DNA of 64,000 nucleotides from Helicobacter pametensis ATCC 51478 (GTDB taxonomy: Bacteria > Campylobacterota > Campylobacteria > Campylobacterales > Helicobacteraceae), in the NCBI RefSeq assembly GCF_000518225.1, contig NZ_JADE01000008.1, forward strand, positions 1-64,000, given 5' to 3'. How positions within the stretch are numbered: position 1 is the stretch's first letter; the number at the start of each line of letters is the position of its first letter. A program made the position numbers and the translations under genes. Below the pieces are notes generated by a model that had not been told where the DNA came from, searched no databases, and saw only the letters and a program-made list of their open reading frames with translations. Positions 45,693-55,497 of the stretch are shown here, piece after piece.

Positions 45693-45881
45693 ATGATCCC
45701 TAAACGCATCAGATATGAATGTCCTCAGTGCAAGAGAAAAGAGAGCCATACCGAAGGGTGTCTGATCATGCCAAGGATATGTTCTAGATGCAAGATACCT
45801 TTGATTATCAAAAACACTAGCTTCAATCCCAAATCAAATCCAAAAGAAATCCTAGATAGTATTTTCAATCTTTTCAAATAG
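45693..45881 (+). CDS. 62-residue zinc-ribbon protein
   Basis: Begins MIPKRIRYECPQCKRKE. Cysteine pairs CPQC (10-13) and CSRC (about 31-34) plus one extra Cys between them suggest a single zinc site. AAAGGAG lies five bases before ATG 45693. Third unit with the shared inverted repeat; related in type to the 88-residue protein at 40970. Function unknown. Confidence 0.68.
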   Translation: MIPKRIRYECPQCKRKESHTEGCLIMPRICSRCKIPLIIKNTSFNPKSNPKEILDSIFNLFK

Positions 45882-45926
45882 CTATCCAATCTAAAAAGAA
45901 AGGATGGGGATTCTTGGTAAATACCC

Positions 45927-45932
45927 TACAAT
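45927..45932 (+). promoter_or_regulatory. Probable -10 box of the HEPN-like gene
   Basis: TACAAT, 28 bases ahead of ATG 45960. No GACA-N5-TGTC repeat is present here, so this gene seems outside that set. Confidence 0.45.
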
Positions 45933-45959
45933 TTTCTCTAAAAAATCCAAGGGAAGCTC

Positions 45960-47042
45960 ATGCAAAATCTTCTTGTCCTTTTTAACCCTTATTATCAAAA
46001 AGATGTGATTGACTTACATATCGCTGTGCTTAAAGACAGGGGGGCAGTAGGATTTGGAAAGATCAAATCCCCCCTTGCTTCTCTATCATCTGCAAACGAG
46101 ATCGATTGGAAGGCTTTGGCTAGCACATCTTGCTCTTTTCCACTCCAGCTTTTTCTGACAGATTATTCTTCTCTTTTTGTGGCCAAGGTAATGAACATAA
46201 AAGATGACATCGATCCATCTCTTGCTCCAAGTTATTATCAAGACAAAGGATTAAATGTCGAGGCTTGGTTTGTGATCGTGGATATCATTGAGCTGGTGCA
46301 TAAAGATTTTGAGAAGATTCGAGATTTGTTTCTTGCAAATTTTACAACCCCTGATTATGGGAATCACACTTATGCGATTTATGGAAATTCTTATCGTTAT
46401 CCTCTCAGAATAGCGATGAAAAATGAGATTGATTACTTTGCAAGTGATGAACTTTTTTATCCCAATATCTACAAATCCCAAGAATTTCTCAATACCAAAA
46501 ATAATCTACTCTCTTATGTCTTTGGAGAAGCGGGATATCACCTCCATCCTGAAAGCTTGGAAAACTTGGTTTTTGCAGAAATGGAATTTGAGAAAAACAA
46601 AGAAGATAAGCTCTATGATTTTAGTGGTGTGGCGATCAAATACGGCAAAGCTGTGGAGATGGAGGCTTATTTGTTTTTCAAAATTCTTTTTTTCTTTTTG
46701 GCCAAAGATGATGGGGAGATTTTAGAGATCTTATTTGAAGTGCAGGGCAGAAAATATAGTGTTGCAGATCTTGGGGAATTTCGTCCAAATCTAGGGACAT
46801 ATAAGTTTTTGCTCCACAATCCTCTTATCTCTCAAGGTATAGAAAACAATAATCTCAAATGGATGATTTCTGGAATCTTTCGTAATCTCTCAATTGTGCA
46901 AAAGATTCGCAATGAGGCCGCCCATGGCGAGAAAACATCCTTTGAAGGGATTTGTAAGCTTAGAAATAGTGTGTTGGGAATCGGCAAAAATCGTGTGATT
47001 TTTGATTTTTTGGATGGAAGATTGGCTTTGAGTGAAACTTGA
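45960..47042 (+). CDS. HEPN-like protein of unknown function
   Basis: A 360-residue soluble protein. Near the C-terminus it has IVQKIRNEAAHGEKTS: Arg317-x4-His322 fits the R-x4-6-H motif of HEPN domains, many of which are RNases in defence and toxin systems. The rest (alpha/beta N-terminal 200 residues) is not recognised. It could instead be a non-catalytic HEPN nucleotide-binding protein. Alone on its transcript; 174 bases before fabZ. Confidence 0.6.
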   Translation: MQNLLVLFNPYYQKDVIDLHIAVLKDRGAVGFGKIKSPLASLSSANEIDWKALASTSCSFPLQLFLTDYSSLFVAKVMNIKDDIDPSLAPSYYQDKGLNVEAWFVIVDIIELVHKDFEKIRDLFLANFTTPDYGNHTYAIYGNSYRYPLRIAMKNEIDYFASDELFYPNIYKSQEFLNTKNNLLSYVFGEAGYHLHPESLENLVFAEMEFEKNKEDKLYDFSGVAIKYGKAVEMEAYLFFKILFFFLAKDDGEILEILFEVQGRKYSVADLGEFRPNLGTYKFLLHNPLISQGIENNNLKWMISGIFRNLSIVQKIRNEAAHGEKTSFEGICKLRNSVLGIGKNRVIFDFLDGRLALSET

Positions 47043-47178
47043 TTTGACATTGCCTTAGCTTGTAATGCTCTAAGGATGTCTATTAGATGGATTGAAGTAT
47101 GGATTTCTAAATCAGTTGTATTTTTGTCACCAAGATTCTTTAGCTGGCACAAGACAATCTTTCTTTGATTAGTTTTAG

Positions 47179-47184
47179 TAGAAT
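47179..47184 (+). promoter_or_regulatory. Probable -10 box of the fabZ operon
   Basis: TAGAAT, 33 bases ahead of ATG 47217. The rest of the 174-base gap holds a small CCTTAG/CTAAGG hairpin near 47052-47075 and nothing else I can name. Confidence 0.5.
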
Positions 47185-47216
47185 AATCCCTTCAAAAGTT
47201 TTTTCAAGGTTGTTTT

Positions 47217-47669
47217 ATGCTAGATGTAAATATGATTAAAAAGATTTTGCCTCATCGTTATCCTATGCTACTTGTTGATCGTGTGCTTGAGTTGGAACTC
47301 AATCAGAGGATCAAAGCCTACAAAAATGTCACCATCAATGAAGAGATCTTCTTGGGTCATTTTCCTCAAAAGCCAATCTATCCTGGAGTAATGATTGTAG
47401 AGGGGATGGCACAAGCTGGAGGAATCTTGGCTTTTATGAGTATGTTTGGAGAAGATTTTTCTTTGGCAGAGGGAAAGATTGTGTATTTTATGACGATTGA
47501 TCAAGTGAAATTCCGCATTCCTGTCACTCCAGGAGATCGTCTAGAATACCAAGTTGAAGTTTTGAAACAAAAAGGAGCGATTTGGCAGCTACAGGCTTAT
47601 GCCTATGTAGATGATAAGCTTGTGGCGCAGGCAGAACTTAAGGCCATGGTGGCTGATGCGGAGGATTGA
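47217..47669 (+). CDS. fabZ: 3-hydroxyacyl-ACP dehydratase
   Basis: Fatty acid elongation enzyme of 150 residues. Conserved start LPHRYPMLLVDRVLE (about 9-23), the active-site His in GHFPQKPIYPGVMIVEGMAQ (about 49-68) with Glu near 64. One base before lpxA, in the classic pairing with lipid A synthesis. Confidence 0.97.
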   Translation: MLDVNMIKKILPHRYPMLLVDRVLELELNQRIKAYKNVTINEEIFLGHFPQKPIYPGVMIVEGMAQAGGILAFMSMFGEDFSLAEGKIVYFMTIDQVKFRIPVTPGDRLEYQVEVLKQKGAIWQLQAYAYVDDKLVAQAELKAMVADAED

Positions 47670-47670
47670 T

Positions 47671-48480
47671 ATGAGTATTTCTGCAAGTGCAAAAATAGCA
47701 AAAACAGCAGTGATCAGTGAGGGGGCAGTGATTGGAGAGAATGTAGAGATAGGGGATTTTTGTGTGATTGGAGAGAATGTAGAGATCGGTGAGGGAAGTG
47801 TGATCTACAATCACGCCACCATCACTGGCTACACAAAAATAGGGAAAAACAACAAAATCTTCACAGGGGCAGCTGTGGGTGTTCCTCCACAAGATCTCAA
47901 ATATGCTGGAGAAAAATCAGAGTTGATCATCGGGGATGAGAATCTCATCAGAGAATTCACCACACTCAACCCAGGGACTGAAGGTGGAGGTGGTAAAACA
48001 ATCATTGGGAATCAAAATCTTTTGATGGCTTATGTGCATGTGGCTCATGATTGCATCATCGGAGATCATTGTATTTTGGCAAATAATGCCACTTTGGCTG
48101 GGCATATTGAGATTGGAAACTATGTCAATATCGGGGGACTTACCCCTGTGCATCAATTTGTCAGAATCGGTGATGGTGCGATGATCGCTGGAGCATCAGC
48201 ACTCAGTCAAGATGCCCCACCCTATTGTATGCTTGAGGGTAATCGCGCAGTCATTCGAGGACTCAATAAGCATCGTATGCGCAAACTCTTTGATTCTGAA
48301 ACGATTGATGAGATTTCGGCATTATATAGGCGTCTCTTTGCCCGCACTTCACCGCTCAAAGAGCTAGCAAGAGCAGAATTAGATCAGTGCCAATCACATC
48401 CTGTGCTTTCCAAGATTTGTCATTTTATTTTGGAATCTGAGCGTGGAATCCCTCTTAAGAAAGGAAAAAGCAGTGAATAA
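47671..48480 (+). CDS. lpxA: UDP-N-acetylglucosamine acyltransferase
   Basis: First step of lipid A synthesis. 269 residues of left-handed beta-helix (hexapeptide repeats such as VIGENVEIG, twice near 18-40), the catalytic 'HVAHDCIIG' region (His near 128) and a C-terminal helical domain. ATG 47671 begins right at the family start; a frame from 47611 is read back into fabZ and is rejected. Confidence 0.97.
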   Translation: MSISASAKIAKTAVISEGAVIGENVEIGDFCVIGENVEIGEGSVIYNHATITGYTKIGKNNKIFTGAAVGVPPQDLKYAGEKSELIIGDENLIREFTTLNPGTEGGGGKTIIGNQNLLMAYVHVAHDCIIGDHCILANNATLAGHIEIGNYVNIGGLTPVHQFVRIGDGAMIAGASALSQDAPPYCMLEGNRAVIRGLNKHRMRKLFDSETIDEISALYRRLFARTSPLKELARAELDQCQSHPVLSKICHFILESERGIPLKKGKSSE

Positions 48481-49783
48481 CCCCCCTATGTATCCGTGTA
48501 GTTTTTGTGGTAAGCCTCAGCCTAGAGAGTCTGTGATTTTGAGCGATGAGGCTATTTCACATCAAAATGCTTGTATTTGTGCGCATTGCATCGCAGCGAT
48601 CAATCAAATCCTTGATTCTGATTTGGAGCAAACTCAAGAATGGGATAAGCCCTCAGAGGTAGTCGAAGAGCTACCTACACCTAGCGAACTAAAGGCAGCG
48701 TTGGATGAGTATGTGATCGGACAAGAAAATGCCAAGAAGGTATTGAGTGTGGCGGTTTATAATCACTATAAGCGTGTTTATATGGGGGAGTATGAGGGTG
48801 AGTATAGAGATGTTGAGATCAATAAGTCCAATGTGCTTTTTATTGGACCGACAGGGAGTGGAAAAACACTGATGGCACAGACTTTGGCCAAGACTTTGGG
48901 AGTGCCTATAGCAATCTGTGATGCGACAAGTTTGACTGAGGCAGGATATGTGGGGGAAGATGTAGAGAATATCCTAACTCGTTTGCTTCAAGCATCAGAT
49001 GGAGATGTGGAGAGGGCACAGAGGGGGATTGTGTTTATTGATGAGATTGATAAGATTTCTAGACTTTCAGAAAATCGCTCAATTACGCGCGATGTATCTG
49101 GGGAGGGTGTGCAGCAAGCATTACTCAAAATCATCGAGGGTAGTGTCGTCAATGTCCCTCCAAAAGGAGGACGCAAGCATCCTCATCAAGATTTTATCCA
49201 GATTGATACAAGCAATATTTTATTCTTGTGTGGAGGGGCATTTGATGGGATGGAGGAGATCATCAAGCGCCGTGTGAGTGGCAAGACTCTAGGATTCAAT
49301 CAGCAAAACAAAGATGAAATAGATGAGTCAAGCTTACTAGCACAAGTTGAGCCTGATGATTTGGTGGGGTATGGGTTGATTCCAGAGTTGATTGGGCGCT
49401 TGCCTGTTGTGGTGACTTTAGAAAAAATCTCTCAAGAGGCAATGATTCGGATTTTGAGTGAACCCAAAAATGCATTGATCAAGCAATATCAAAAACTCTT
49501 TGATATGGATGGTGCTAAGCTTCTCTTCACTCATGGAGCACTTGAGGAGATTGCTAGCCTTGCACTTGAGCGCAAGACGGGTGCTAGGGGTTTGAGAAGT
49601 ATTTTGGAGGGGTTATTGAATCCTGTGATGTTTGATTTGCCACAGCAGAAAGAGATGGGGTATGTTGTGGGAGCCAAGGAAGTCAGAGATCAAGCCATTT
49701 TTCCTTGTTCTCTTGAAGACATCAAGGCAGTATTTGAAGCAACGAAAAATCAAGATGCAGAAATCAAAAAGGAGCACAAATGA
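48473..49783 (+). CDS. clpX: ATP-dependent protease ATP-binding subunit ClpX
   Basis: AAA+ unfoldase partner of ClpP. 436 residues. An N-terminal zinc domain (CSFCGKPQ...CAHC, about 9-40), Walker A GPTGSGKT (about 125-132), Walker [10 protein letters not shown] (about 186-194), [10 protein letters not shown], and a C-terminal ATPase small domain. GTG 48473 (AAGGA seven bases upstream) is preferred; it overlaps the lpxA stop. Confidence 0.96.
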   Translation: MNNPPMYPCSFCGKPQPRESVILSDEAISHQNACICAHCIAAINQILDSDLEQTQEWDKPSEVVEELPTPSELKAALDEYVIGQENAKKVLSVAVYNHYKRVYMGEYEGEYRDVEINKSNVLFIGPTGSGKTLMAQTLAKTLGVPIAICDATSLTEAGYVGEDVENILTRLLQASDGDVERAQRGIVFIDEIDKISRLSENRSITRDVSGEGVQQALLKIIEGSVVNVPPKGGRKHPHQDFIQIDTSNILFLCGGAFDGMEEIIKRRVSGKTLGFNQQNKDEIDESSLLAQVEPDDLVGYGLIPELIGRLPVVVTLEKISQEAMIRILSEPKNALIKQYQKLFDMDGAKLLFTHGALEEIASLALERKTGARGLRSILEGLLNPVMFDLPQQKEMGYVVGAKEVRDQAIFPCSLEDIKAVFEATKNQDAEIKKEHK

Positions 49784-50817
49784 TACTAGATCGTTTTATT
49801 GGGATTTTTTCTCATGATATTGCCATAGATTTGGGGACAGCCAATACTGTTGTTTCTGTTAGGGGTCAGGGGATTATCATCAATGAGCCCTCCATCATCG
49901 CAGTCCAAAATGATCGTTATGGGACGAGAGGTAAGTTGCTTGCTGTGGGAAGTGATGCAAAAGATATGGTGGGTAAAACACCAGGGGGCATCTATGCACT
50001 TAGACCTATGAAAGATGGAGTGATTGCAGATTTTGATATGACAGAAAAAATGATTCGTTATTTTGTGGAAAAGGCTCACAAAAGAAAGTCTCTGATGCGC
50101 CCAAGGATTATGGTTTGCGTGCCTTATGGTTTGACAGGAGTTGAGCGTAAAGCAGTGCGAGAATCAGCTATGAGTGCCGGAGCTAGAGAAGTGTTTTTGA
50201 TCGAGGAGCCAATGGCAGCAGCGATTGGTGCTGGCTTGCCTGTGCGTGATCCTAGGGGAAGTTTGGTGGTAGATATCGGAGGGGGGACAACAGAGATTGG
50301 CGTGATTTCATTGGGTGGACTTGTGATTGCTAAATCTTTGAGGGTTGCTGGAGATAAGCTTGATACAGCGATTGTTGAGTATGTCAGAGCCAACTATAAT
50401 CTTTATATTGGAGAGAGGACTGGTGAGGAGATCAAGATCGGTATTGGAGCAGCCATCTCGCTTGATCAGCCTCTTAGAATGCAGGTAAAAGGAAAAGATC
50501 AGGTGAGTGGATTGCTCAATACCATTGAACTCACAAGTGAGGATGTCAGAGAAGCGATCAAATCTCAGCTTAAAGAGATTGGAAATTCACTCAAAAGCGT
50601 TTTGGAATCTATGCCACCTGATTTGGCAGGAGATATCGTTGAGAATGGAGTGGTTTTGACTGGAGGAGGAGCTCTAATACGAGGGCTTGATAAATACCTT
50701 TCAGATCTTGTTAAGCTTCCTGTTTTTGTGGCTGAGGAACCTCTATTGTGTGTGGCCAAAGGAACAAGCAAGGCGATTGAGGAGATGGATCTTTTGGAGC
50801 AGTTGAGTTTTGAGTAA
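49780..50817 (+). CDS. mreB: Rod shape-determining actin homologue MreB
   Basis: Bacterial actin (345 residues) that positions wall synthesis. Phosphate-1 motif DLGTANTVV (about 17-25), '[15 protein letters not shown]' (about 141-155), and '[18 protein letters not shown]' (about 165-182). Overlaps clpX by four bases and mreC by one. Confidence 0.98.
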   Translation: MILDRFIGIFSHDIAIDLGTANTVVSVRGQGIIINEPSIIAVQNDRYGTRGKLLAVGSDAKDMVGKTPGGIYALRPMKDGVIADFDMTEKMIRYFVEKAHKRKSLMRPRIMVCVPYGLTGVERKAVRESAMSAGAREVFLIEEPMAAAIGAGLPVRDPRGSLVVDIGGGTTEIGVISLGGLVIAKSLRVAGDKLDTAIVEYVRANYNLYIGERTGEEIKIGIGAAISLDQPLRMQVKGKDQVSGLLNTIELTSEDVREAIKSQLKEIGNSLKSVLESMPPDLAGDIVENGVVLTGGGALIRGLDKYLSDLVKLPVFVAEEPLLCVAKGTSKAIEEMDLLEQLSFE

Positions 50818-51584
50818 TGAAATCCAAACCTCTCTTCTTCTTTGTTTTATTTTTGGTGGGGTTATTTGTTTTTTTTAAAGTTGATCATATGCTTCGCGGT
50901 GGGGTTTTGGCGATCGGAGATCGGGTCAAGGGGGCAGTTTTTGACACTCAAGAGTGGCTTGTGCAATCCTATCAGACTTATTTTGATCAAGCTGCAACCA
51001 TTGAAGAGCTAAGAGAGCAAGTCCATGATGCTACACAAATTAGGTTTGAACGAGATGAGTTACGCTCTGAGCTTGAGCAGATTCTGAGGTTTTATAATCT
51101 TCCTTCTTTTACATCCTCGCAATTCACTCCAATTCGCTCGATTTCTTATGTAGAAGTGGGGAATTATGATCGTGTTTGGCTTACAGATTATGAGGGAGAA
51201 GAGGGGAGATTGTATGGATTGGTAAGTGGTGGTTATGTAGTGGGTGTAGCCAAAATGACAGATCATGAGCGTATGGTGGGCTATCTCAATGGAGATTCGT
51301 TGTGCTCTTATGGTGTATTCATTGGCAAGTCGCGCTCTTTGGGAATCATCAGAGGTAAAAATCATCAAATTTTGATTGATTTTATCCCCTTGGGAAGTGA
51401 GATCAATGTGGGGGATGAGGTAGTGACCAATGGGATGGATGATGTATTTTTTGCAGAGATTCCCGTAGGGAAAGTAATCAAGATCCATGAGAAAAATGGT
51501 TTTTTGAGCGCAGAGATTGAGCCCTATGCTAAGAATTATGGATTGGGCTATATGTGGTTGTTGGATAGGAGTAAGGATGATTGA
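50817..51584 (+). CDS. mreC: Rod shape-determining protein MreC
   Basis: Periplasmic scaffold of the elongasome, 255 residues: an N-terminal transmembrane helix (about 5-22), a coiled coil (about 60-95), and a beta-rich domain ('VGDEVVTNGMDDVFFAEIPVGKV', about 200-222). Its stop overlaps the next gene by eight bases, which couples a glycosyltransferase to the shape operon. Confidence 0.92.
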   Translation: MKSKPLFFFVLFLVGLFVFFKVDHMLRGGVLAIGDRVKGAVFDTQEWLVQSYQTYFDQAATIEELREQVHDATQIRFERDELRSELEQILRFYNLPSFTSSQFTPIRSISYVEVGNYDRVWLTDYEGEEGRLYGLVSGGYVVGVAKMTDHERMVGYLNGDSLCSYGVFIGKSRSLGIIRGKNHQILIDFIPLGSEINVGDEVVTNGMDDVFFAEIPVGKVIKIHEKNGFLSAEIEPYAKNYGLGYMWLLDRSKDD

Positions 51585-53583
51585 TCGATTGAAAGAAGGG
51601 TTGCAGAAGTGTCAATACAAGAGTGATCTAGAAGTTTTGCTCAAGTCATTATTGAGTTATGAGATTGGTGATTTTGAGAGAGCTTATGTGCAATCCCCTC
51701 AAGATTATTTGCAAGTAGCTCAGACTTTAAGAGAGAGATTGCTTACTCTTGTGCTCAAAAATGGGGATGTGGGGGAGAGTTTTTATTTGGCAACTTATTT
51801 GGTGTTTGCACCCATTGAGGGGGTAGATAGTAGTAATGAGCTAGAGGTGTTTATCAAAACGGCTCAAGAGTATTTTTTGCAAGAAGGATTGAGTGATATT
51901 GAGAATCTGATGCTCTTGGAGTTAGAAGTCTTGGGATGGATTTTGAGTGGAGAATCCAAAAAAGGAATCCAAAGATATATCCAAGGCATTAGTCATTTAC
52001 AGATGCATCTTGGACCCATGGGGCGTGCTTCAGAATTTATCCGTGAGGCATTTCCCAAGATGGGAATTAGCATGGAGTTATTTTTGGAAAGTATGCGTGA
52101 GATTCTTGCTCTTGAGTATTGTATGAGTTTGCCCATCATGCGCGCAAGATCGATACTAAATTGGCAGCTTCATTGCTTTTGGAACATCACAAGTTTTTTT
52201 AATCATCGCTCATGGCTTGAGCTTTATCCGCTGTGGAGAGAGTTGTTTTATGCCTATCTTAAATCCCCTCAAAGCGAACATCTCGATCATGCGATGTATA
52301 TGCAGTTTTTCATCTATCATATGTGTGGCAATAGCTATGCATCTCAAGATCAATGGAGAAGCTTTTGTGATGAGATTGACTTGGTGGCATCTAGGCGGTA
52401 TGAAGAGTTTGGCAGAGAGCATCATCTAGCTTGTGTATCAGAATCTACTCCAAAACCTAAGCGCGTGATTGGAATCTTGAGAGATCGGATTGTGGAGAAT
52501 TCTCCCTACAAGGTCGAATACAGCTTTTTGAAGCAAATTCTTGCTCATCCAAAATTTAGCCAAGTCTATACGATTAAGATTTATCTGATGAGTTTGCTTG
52601 AAAAGTCAGATAACTCTGAAGCTGCGATGCAAAACTATCGTGGATTGGGGATTGAGATTTTTGATGTGGGGGCAGAGTGCAATCAAGAAGGGTTTTATAA
52701 CTCACATCTGCACAAAGCATTGCGTTTAAATGAAGAGATGAAAAAAGATGGTGTTGATATCTTGATTAGTCCCAATAATGGCTATGGAATCAGTGATTTT
52801 CTTCTTGCTGTGCGTAGTGCAAAAAAGCAGATCTTCTGGTCGCATGGCAATTTTGTCTATAACTTGCCCTATCTTGATTCTAAGATGACACATATCTGTG
52901 GCAATGCGACTTCTTTGAGGCATGAGGGCTATGAGTTTGTTGGGGTACCCGTAGTGATGGATAGAGAATTTTATGATCCCTATGTGCCTCAGGAGATCAT
53001 CAATCATCATCGTGCCAAATACCCCAAAGACAAACAAATCATAGGGACAATCGGACGACTAACCAAGATTGATAGCTTGCCTTATTTGCGTATGATTGTT
53101 TCCTTGATGCAGGAGTTCCCAGATACTATATATTTGGCTTGTGGGAGTGGAAATATCAAAGAGATTCAAAGTAAGCTTGAAGAGATTTTGGGGGAGGGGT
53201 ATGAAGAGTTTATGAAGAGATTTTATTTCTGTGGCTATGTTGATAGTGCGATTTATGGACATATTCTTGACCTATGGCTAGATAGTTTCCCTATGGAGCA
53301 GGGAGAAAGTCGGATCGAATATGTGGCCAAAGGTAAGCTATCTTTGGTGCTTGCCAAAGATCCAAGTAAGATCAAGCAAGAATGGAAAACGATGGCTGTG
53401 GATGAAGAGGATTATAGAGAGAAAGCACGCTATTTACTTGGGCTTGGATCTGGACAAAAGCAGGCTTTAATCGATGAGATTATGGGGGGGCTTGCACGCT
53501 ATAACCAAAATAGAGAAGAGATGGGGGTTGAGAGTTTTTTGGAATGCTTGAATGGACAAGATTCTTATTCTCACCGCCTCTGA
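51577..53583 (+). CDS. Large GT-B glycosyltransferase
   Basis: A 668-residue protein. The N-terminal 300 residues are helical and unassigned. The C-terminal half is a GT-B fold: 'SPNNGYGISDFLLAVRSAKKQIFWSHGNF', 'GTIGRLTKIDSLPYLRMIV', 'YLACGSGN' and 'CGYVDS' (about 385-590). Architecture recalls large cytosolic transferases of the GT41/HMW1C kind, but I cannot fix the family. ATG 51577 has AGGAG five bases upstream; the longer frame from 51517 lies in mreC. It overlaps the next glycosyltransferase by 32 bases. Confidence 0.75.
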   Translation: MIDRLKEGLQKCQYKSDLEVLLKSLLSYEIGDFERAYVQSPQDYLQVAQTLRERLLTLVLKNGDVGESFYLATYLVFAPIEGVDSSNELEVFIKTAQEYFLQEGLSDIENLMLLELEVLGWILSGESKKGIQRYIQGISHLQMHLGPMGRASEFIREAFPKMGISMELFLESMREILALEYCMSLPIMRARSILNWQLHCFWNITSFFNHRSWLELYPLWRELFYAYLKSPQSEHLDHAMYMQFFIYHMCGNSYASQDQWRSFCDEIDLVASRRYEEFGREHHLACVSESTPKPKRVIGILRDRIVENSPYKVEYSFLKQILAHPKFSQVYTIKIYLMSLLEKSDNSEAAMQNYRGLGIEIFDVGAECNQEGFYNSHLHKALRLNEEMKKDGVDILISPNNGYGISDFLLAVRSAKKQIFWSHGNFVYNLPYLDSKMTHICGNATSLRHEGYEFVGVPVVMDREFYDPYVPQEIINHHRAKYPKDKQIIGTIGRLTKIDSLPYLRMIVSLMQEFPDTIYLACGSGNIKEIQSKLEEILGEGYEEFMKRFYFCGYVDSAIYGHILDLWLDSFPMEQGESRIEYVAKGKLSLVLAKDPSKIKQEWKTMAVDEEDYREKARYLLGLGSGQKQALIDEIMGGLARYNQNREEMGVESFLECLNGQDSYSHRL

Positions 53584-54712
53584 TCCTTCAAGCAATCCTC
53601 GTCCAAGGAGAATGATTGAGAATCTGAGAGAGTGCTTTGAGCTCTATGCGATAGGGATTGGAAGTGGGGTGTGTGAGGGGGTGAAAATGTTTAGTTTCTC
53701 AAGCTATCAAAAGCGCAATTTCTGGCAAGAGATGAAACTCTATATGGATGTCTTGTGTTCCAAATGGGAGAAACTTATCTGGACAAAAAATCGTCTAGAA
53801 ATTGTTCCATTGCTTCAATCTCAGAGCTTTGATGCCATTATTTGTTTTGATTTGCCACTATTGCCCATCGCACTCAAATACAAAAAGAATGCCAAAGTGA
53901 TTTTTGATGCTCAAGAGTATTTTCCAGAATGGATAACTTCAGATTTTCGATGGAATCTGCTTTTTAAGCGTTTTTATACTGATTTGTGTAGAGAGTATTT
54001 GCCTCAGGCTGATTGTGTGCTAAGTGTTTCACCTAGTTTTGTGAAGCGCTATGCCCAAGAGTTTGGAATCTCTCCTGTGTATTATCCTTCTTGGCCCTAT
54101 TTTTATGATTTGCCCCCATCTGAAGTGAAGTCATCCATCCGCATTCTTTATCATGGAGCCCTCTCATCCAATCGTAGCATTGAAGATGTGGTGTGTTTGA
54201 GTGATGGGTTGGAGGAGTGCTTTGAGTTGCATTTGGTGCTTGTGGGAGGTGAATCACATTATAGAGCCAAGATTGAGCAGATGATCAAAACAAGATGGGA
54301 TAGAGGACAGAAGATCTTCTTGCATCAGCCTGTGAAATTTGAGGAGATCATTCCTTTTGGGAATCAGTTTGATATCGGACTTTACTATATGCCTCCAAAG
54401 ACTTATAATCTCCTTGGCACAATCCCCAACAAGGTCTTTGAATATATTGGATCATCTTTGATGCTTGTTAGCACACCCAATCCTGATGTCAAAGATTTGA
54501 TTGCAGACTATGATCTAGGGAGGGTATCGCGTGATTTTTCACTTGAAGCGATGATTGAGTGTATCAATGCTTTGAGTGAAGAAGATGTGAAAGAATACAA
54601 ACTACGATCCTTTGGAGCTTCAAAACTTTTGAATAATGCACAAAATCAGGGCAAAATCTTAGGGCTTTTGCGCGATCTTTTGGGATCCAATAGCCACTTT
54701 ATTCCAAGATAA
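53552..54712 (+). CDS. Glycosyltransferase family 4-like protein
   Basis: A 386-residue GT-B enzyme: N-terminal 'ILTASDPSSNPRPRRMIENL', acceptor-domain 'DAIICFDLPLLPIALKYK', donor-domain 'RILYHGALSSNRSIEDVV' and 'GLYYMPPKTYNLLGTIPNKVFEYIGS' (segments, about 200-310). Probably modifies a surface glycan or protein together with its upstream neighbour. Its last 67 bases overlap the convergent znuB coding end. Confidence 0.82.
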   Translation: MDKILILTASDPSSNPRPRRMIENLRECFELYAIGIGSGVCEGVKMFSFSSYQKRNFWQEMKLYMDVLCSKWEKLIWTKNRLEIVPLLQSQSFDAIICFDLPLLPIALKYKKNAKVIFDAQEYFPEWITSDFRWNLLFKRFYTDLCREYLPQADCVLSVSPSFVKRYAQEFGISPVYYPSWPYFYDLPPSEVKSSIRILYHGALSSNRSIEDVVCLSDGLEECFELHLVLVGGESHYRAKIEQMIKTRWDRGQKIFLHQPVKFEEIIPFGNQFDIGLYYMPPKTYNLLGTIPNKVFEYIGSSLMLVSTPNPDVKDLIADYDLGRVSRDFSLEAMIECINALSEEDVKEYKLRSFGASKLLNNAQNQGKILGLLRDLLGSNSHFIPR

Positions 54713-55497
54713 ATCCCAAATCCCAAAACACTCACCATCACAATGCTTGCTCCACTTGATAGATTGAGCAAGAAGCTCCCCAAAAGTCCTATTAGACAAA
54801 AAAGTAGATTAAACAACACAGAGAATCCCATCATACCTTTGAGTGTTTTGCTTAATCCTTGGGCGATAAAAGTGGGGATACTTAGAAGTGCGATCACAAG
54901 GATCAGCCCCACAGCTTGCATCGTGATCACAACACATGAGGCAATCATCAAAATAAGAAGATAAAACAACCCCCCACTTCTAATGCCCCTAGTTTTGGCA
55001 AAATCCTCATCATAGCTGAGAGCTTGGATTTGGGGATAAAGTCCAATAACAGCAACCAAAAATAGACAAGCCAATCCCCACATCATCCAAAGATTGAAAT
55101 TTGAAAGCACCAAAATATTGCCAAATAGATAGCCCATCATATCAGCTTGATAACCAGAGCTAGACTGGATGAGGAGGATTCCAAGTGCCATTCCAAAAGC
55201 CCAAATAGCACCGATAAAATTATCACTCGCATGCCTATGGTGCCTGATGAGGTAGGCCACAAGCAAAGCCAATCCAAGTGAGAAGATCATCGCACTCATA
55301 AGGATAGGAATCCCAAAATATGCTCCAATCCCAATCCCCCCATAGGCTCCATGAGTAAGTCCCCCAGCGACATAAGAGAGGCGGTTGATGATGATCAGTG
55401 ATCCTAGGATTCCACAAGCAATGCTTAGGGGGATGATGGAGAGGAGCGCATTGTGGATAAAGGGCATTTCAAGAAGAGCTAGCAGTTGTTCAAGCAT
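54646..55497 (-). CDS. znuB: Zinc ABC transporter permease (ZnuB-like)
   Basis: A 283-residue ABC-3 family permease with about eight helices. 'ALLSIIPLSIACGILGSLIIINRLSYVAGGLTHGAYGG' is the family N-terminus (landmarks GSLIIINRLSYVAGG and THGAYGG, about 30-55), and 'AVGLILVIALLSIPTFIA' lies near 205. ATG 55497 has AAAGGA seven bases upstream; the 38-codon N-terminal extension of the open frame is not family-like. Overlaps znuC by eight bases. Confidence 0.9.
   Translation of the reverse strand: MLEQLLALLEMPFIHNALLSIIPLSIACGILGSLIIINRLSYVAGGLTHGAYGGIGIGAYFGIPILMSAMIFSLGLALLVAYLIRHHRHASDNFIGAIWAFGMALGILLIQSSSGYQADMMGYLFGNILVLSNFNLWMMWGLACLFLVAVIGLYPQIQALSYDEDFAKTRGIRSGGLFYLLILMIASCVVITMQAVGLILVIALLSIPTFIAQGLSKTLKGMMGFSVLFNLLFCLIGLLGSFLLNLSSGASIVMVSVLGFGIYLGIKWLLDPKRSRKSPKILP

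Noticed and set aside
47701-47800. Near-identical DNA repeat coding VIGENVEIG twice in lpxA
   Set aside because: Normal hexapeptide repeat structure of the LpxA family, not a recent duplication that needs explaining.
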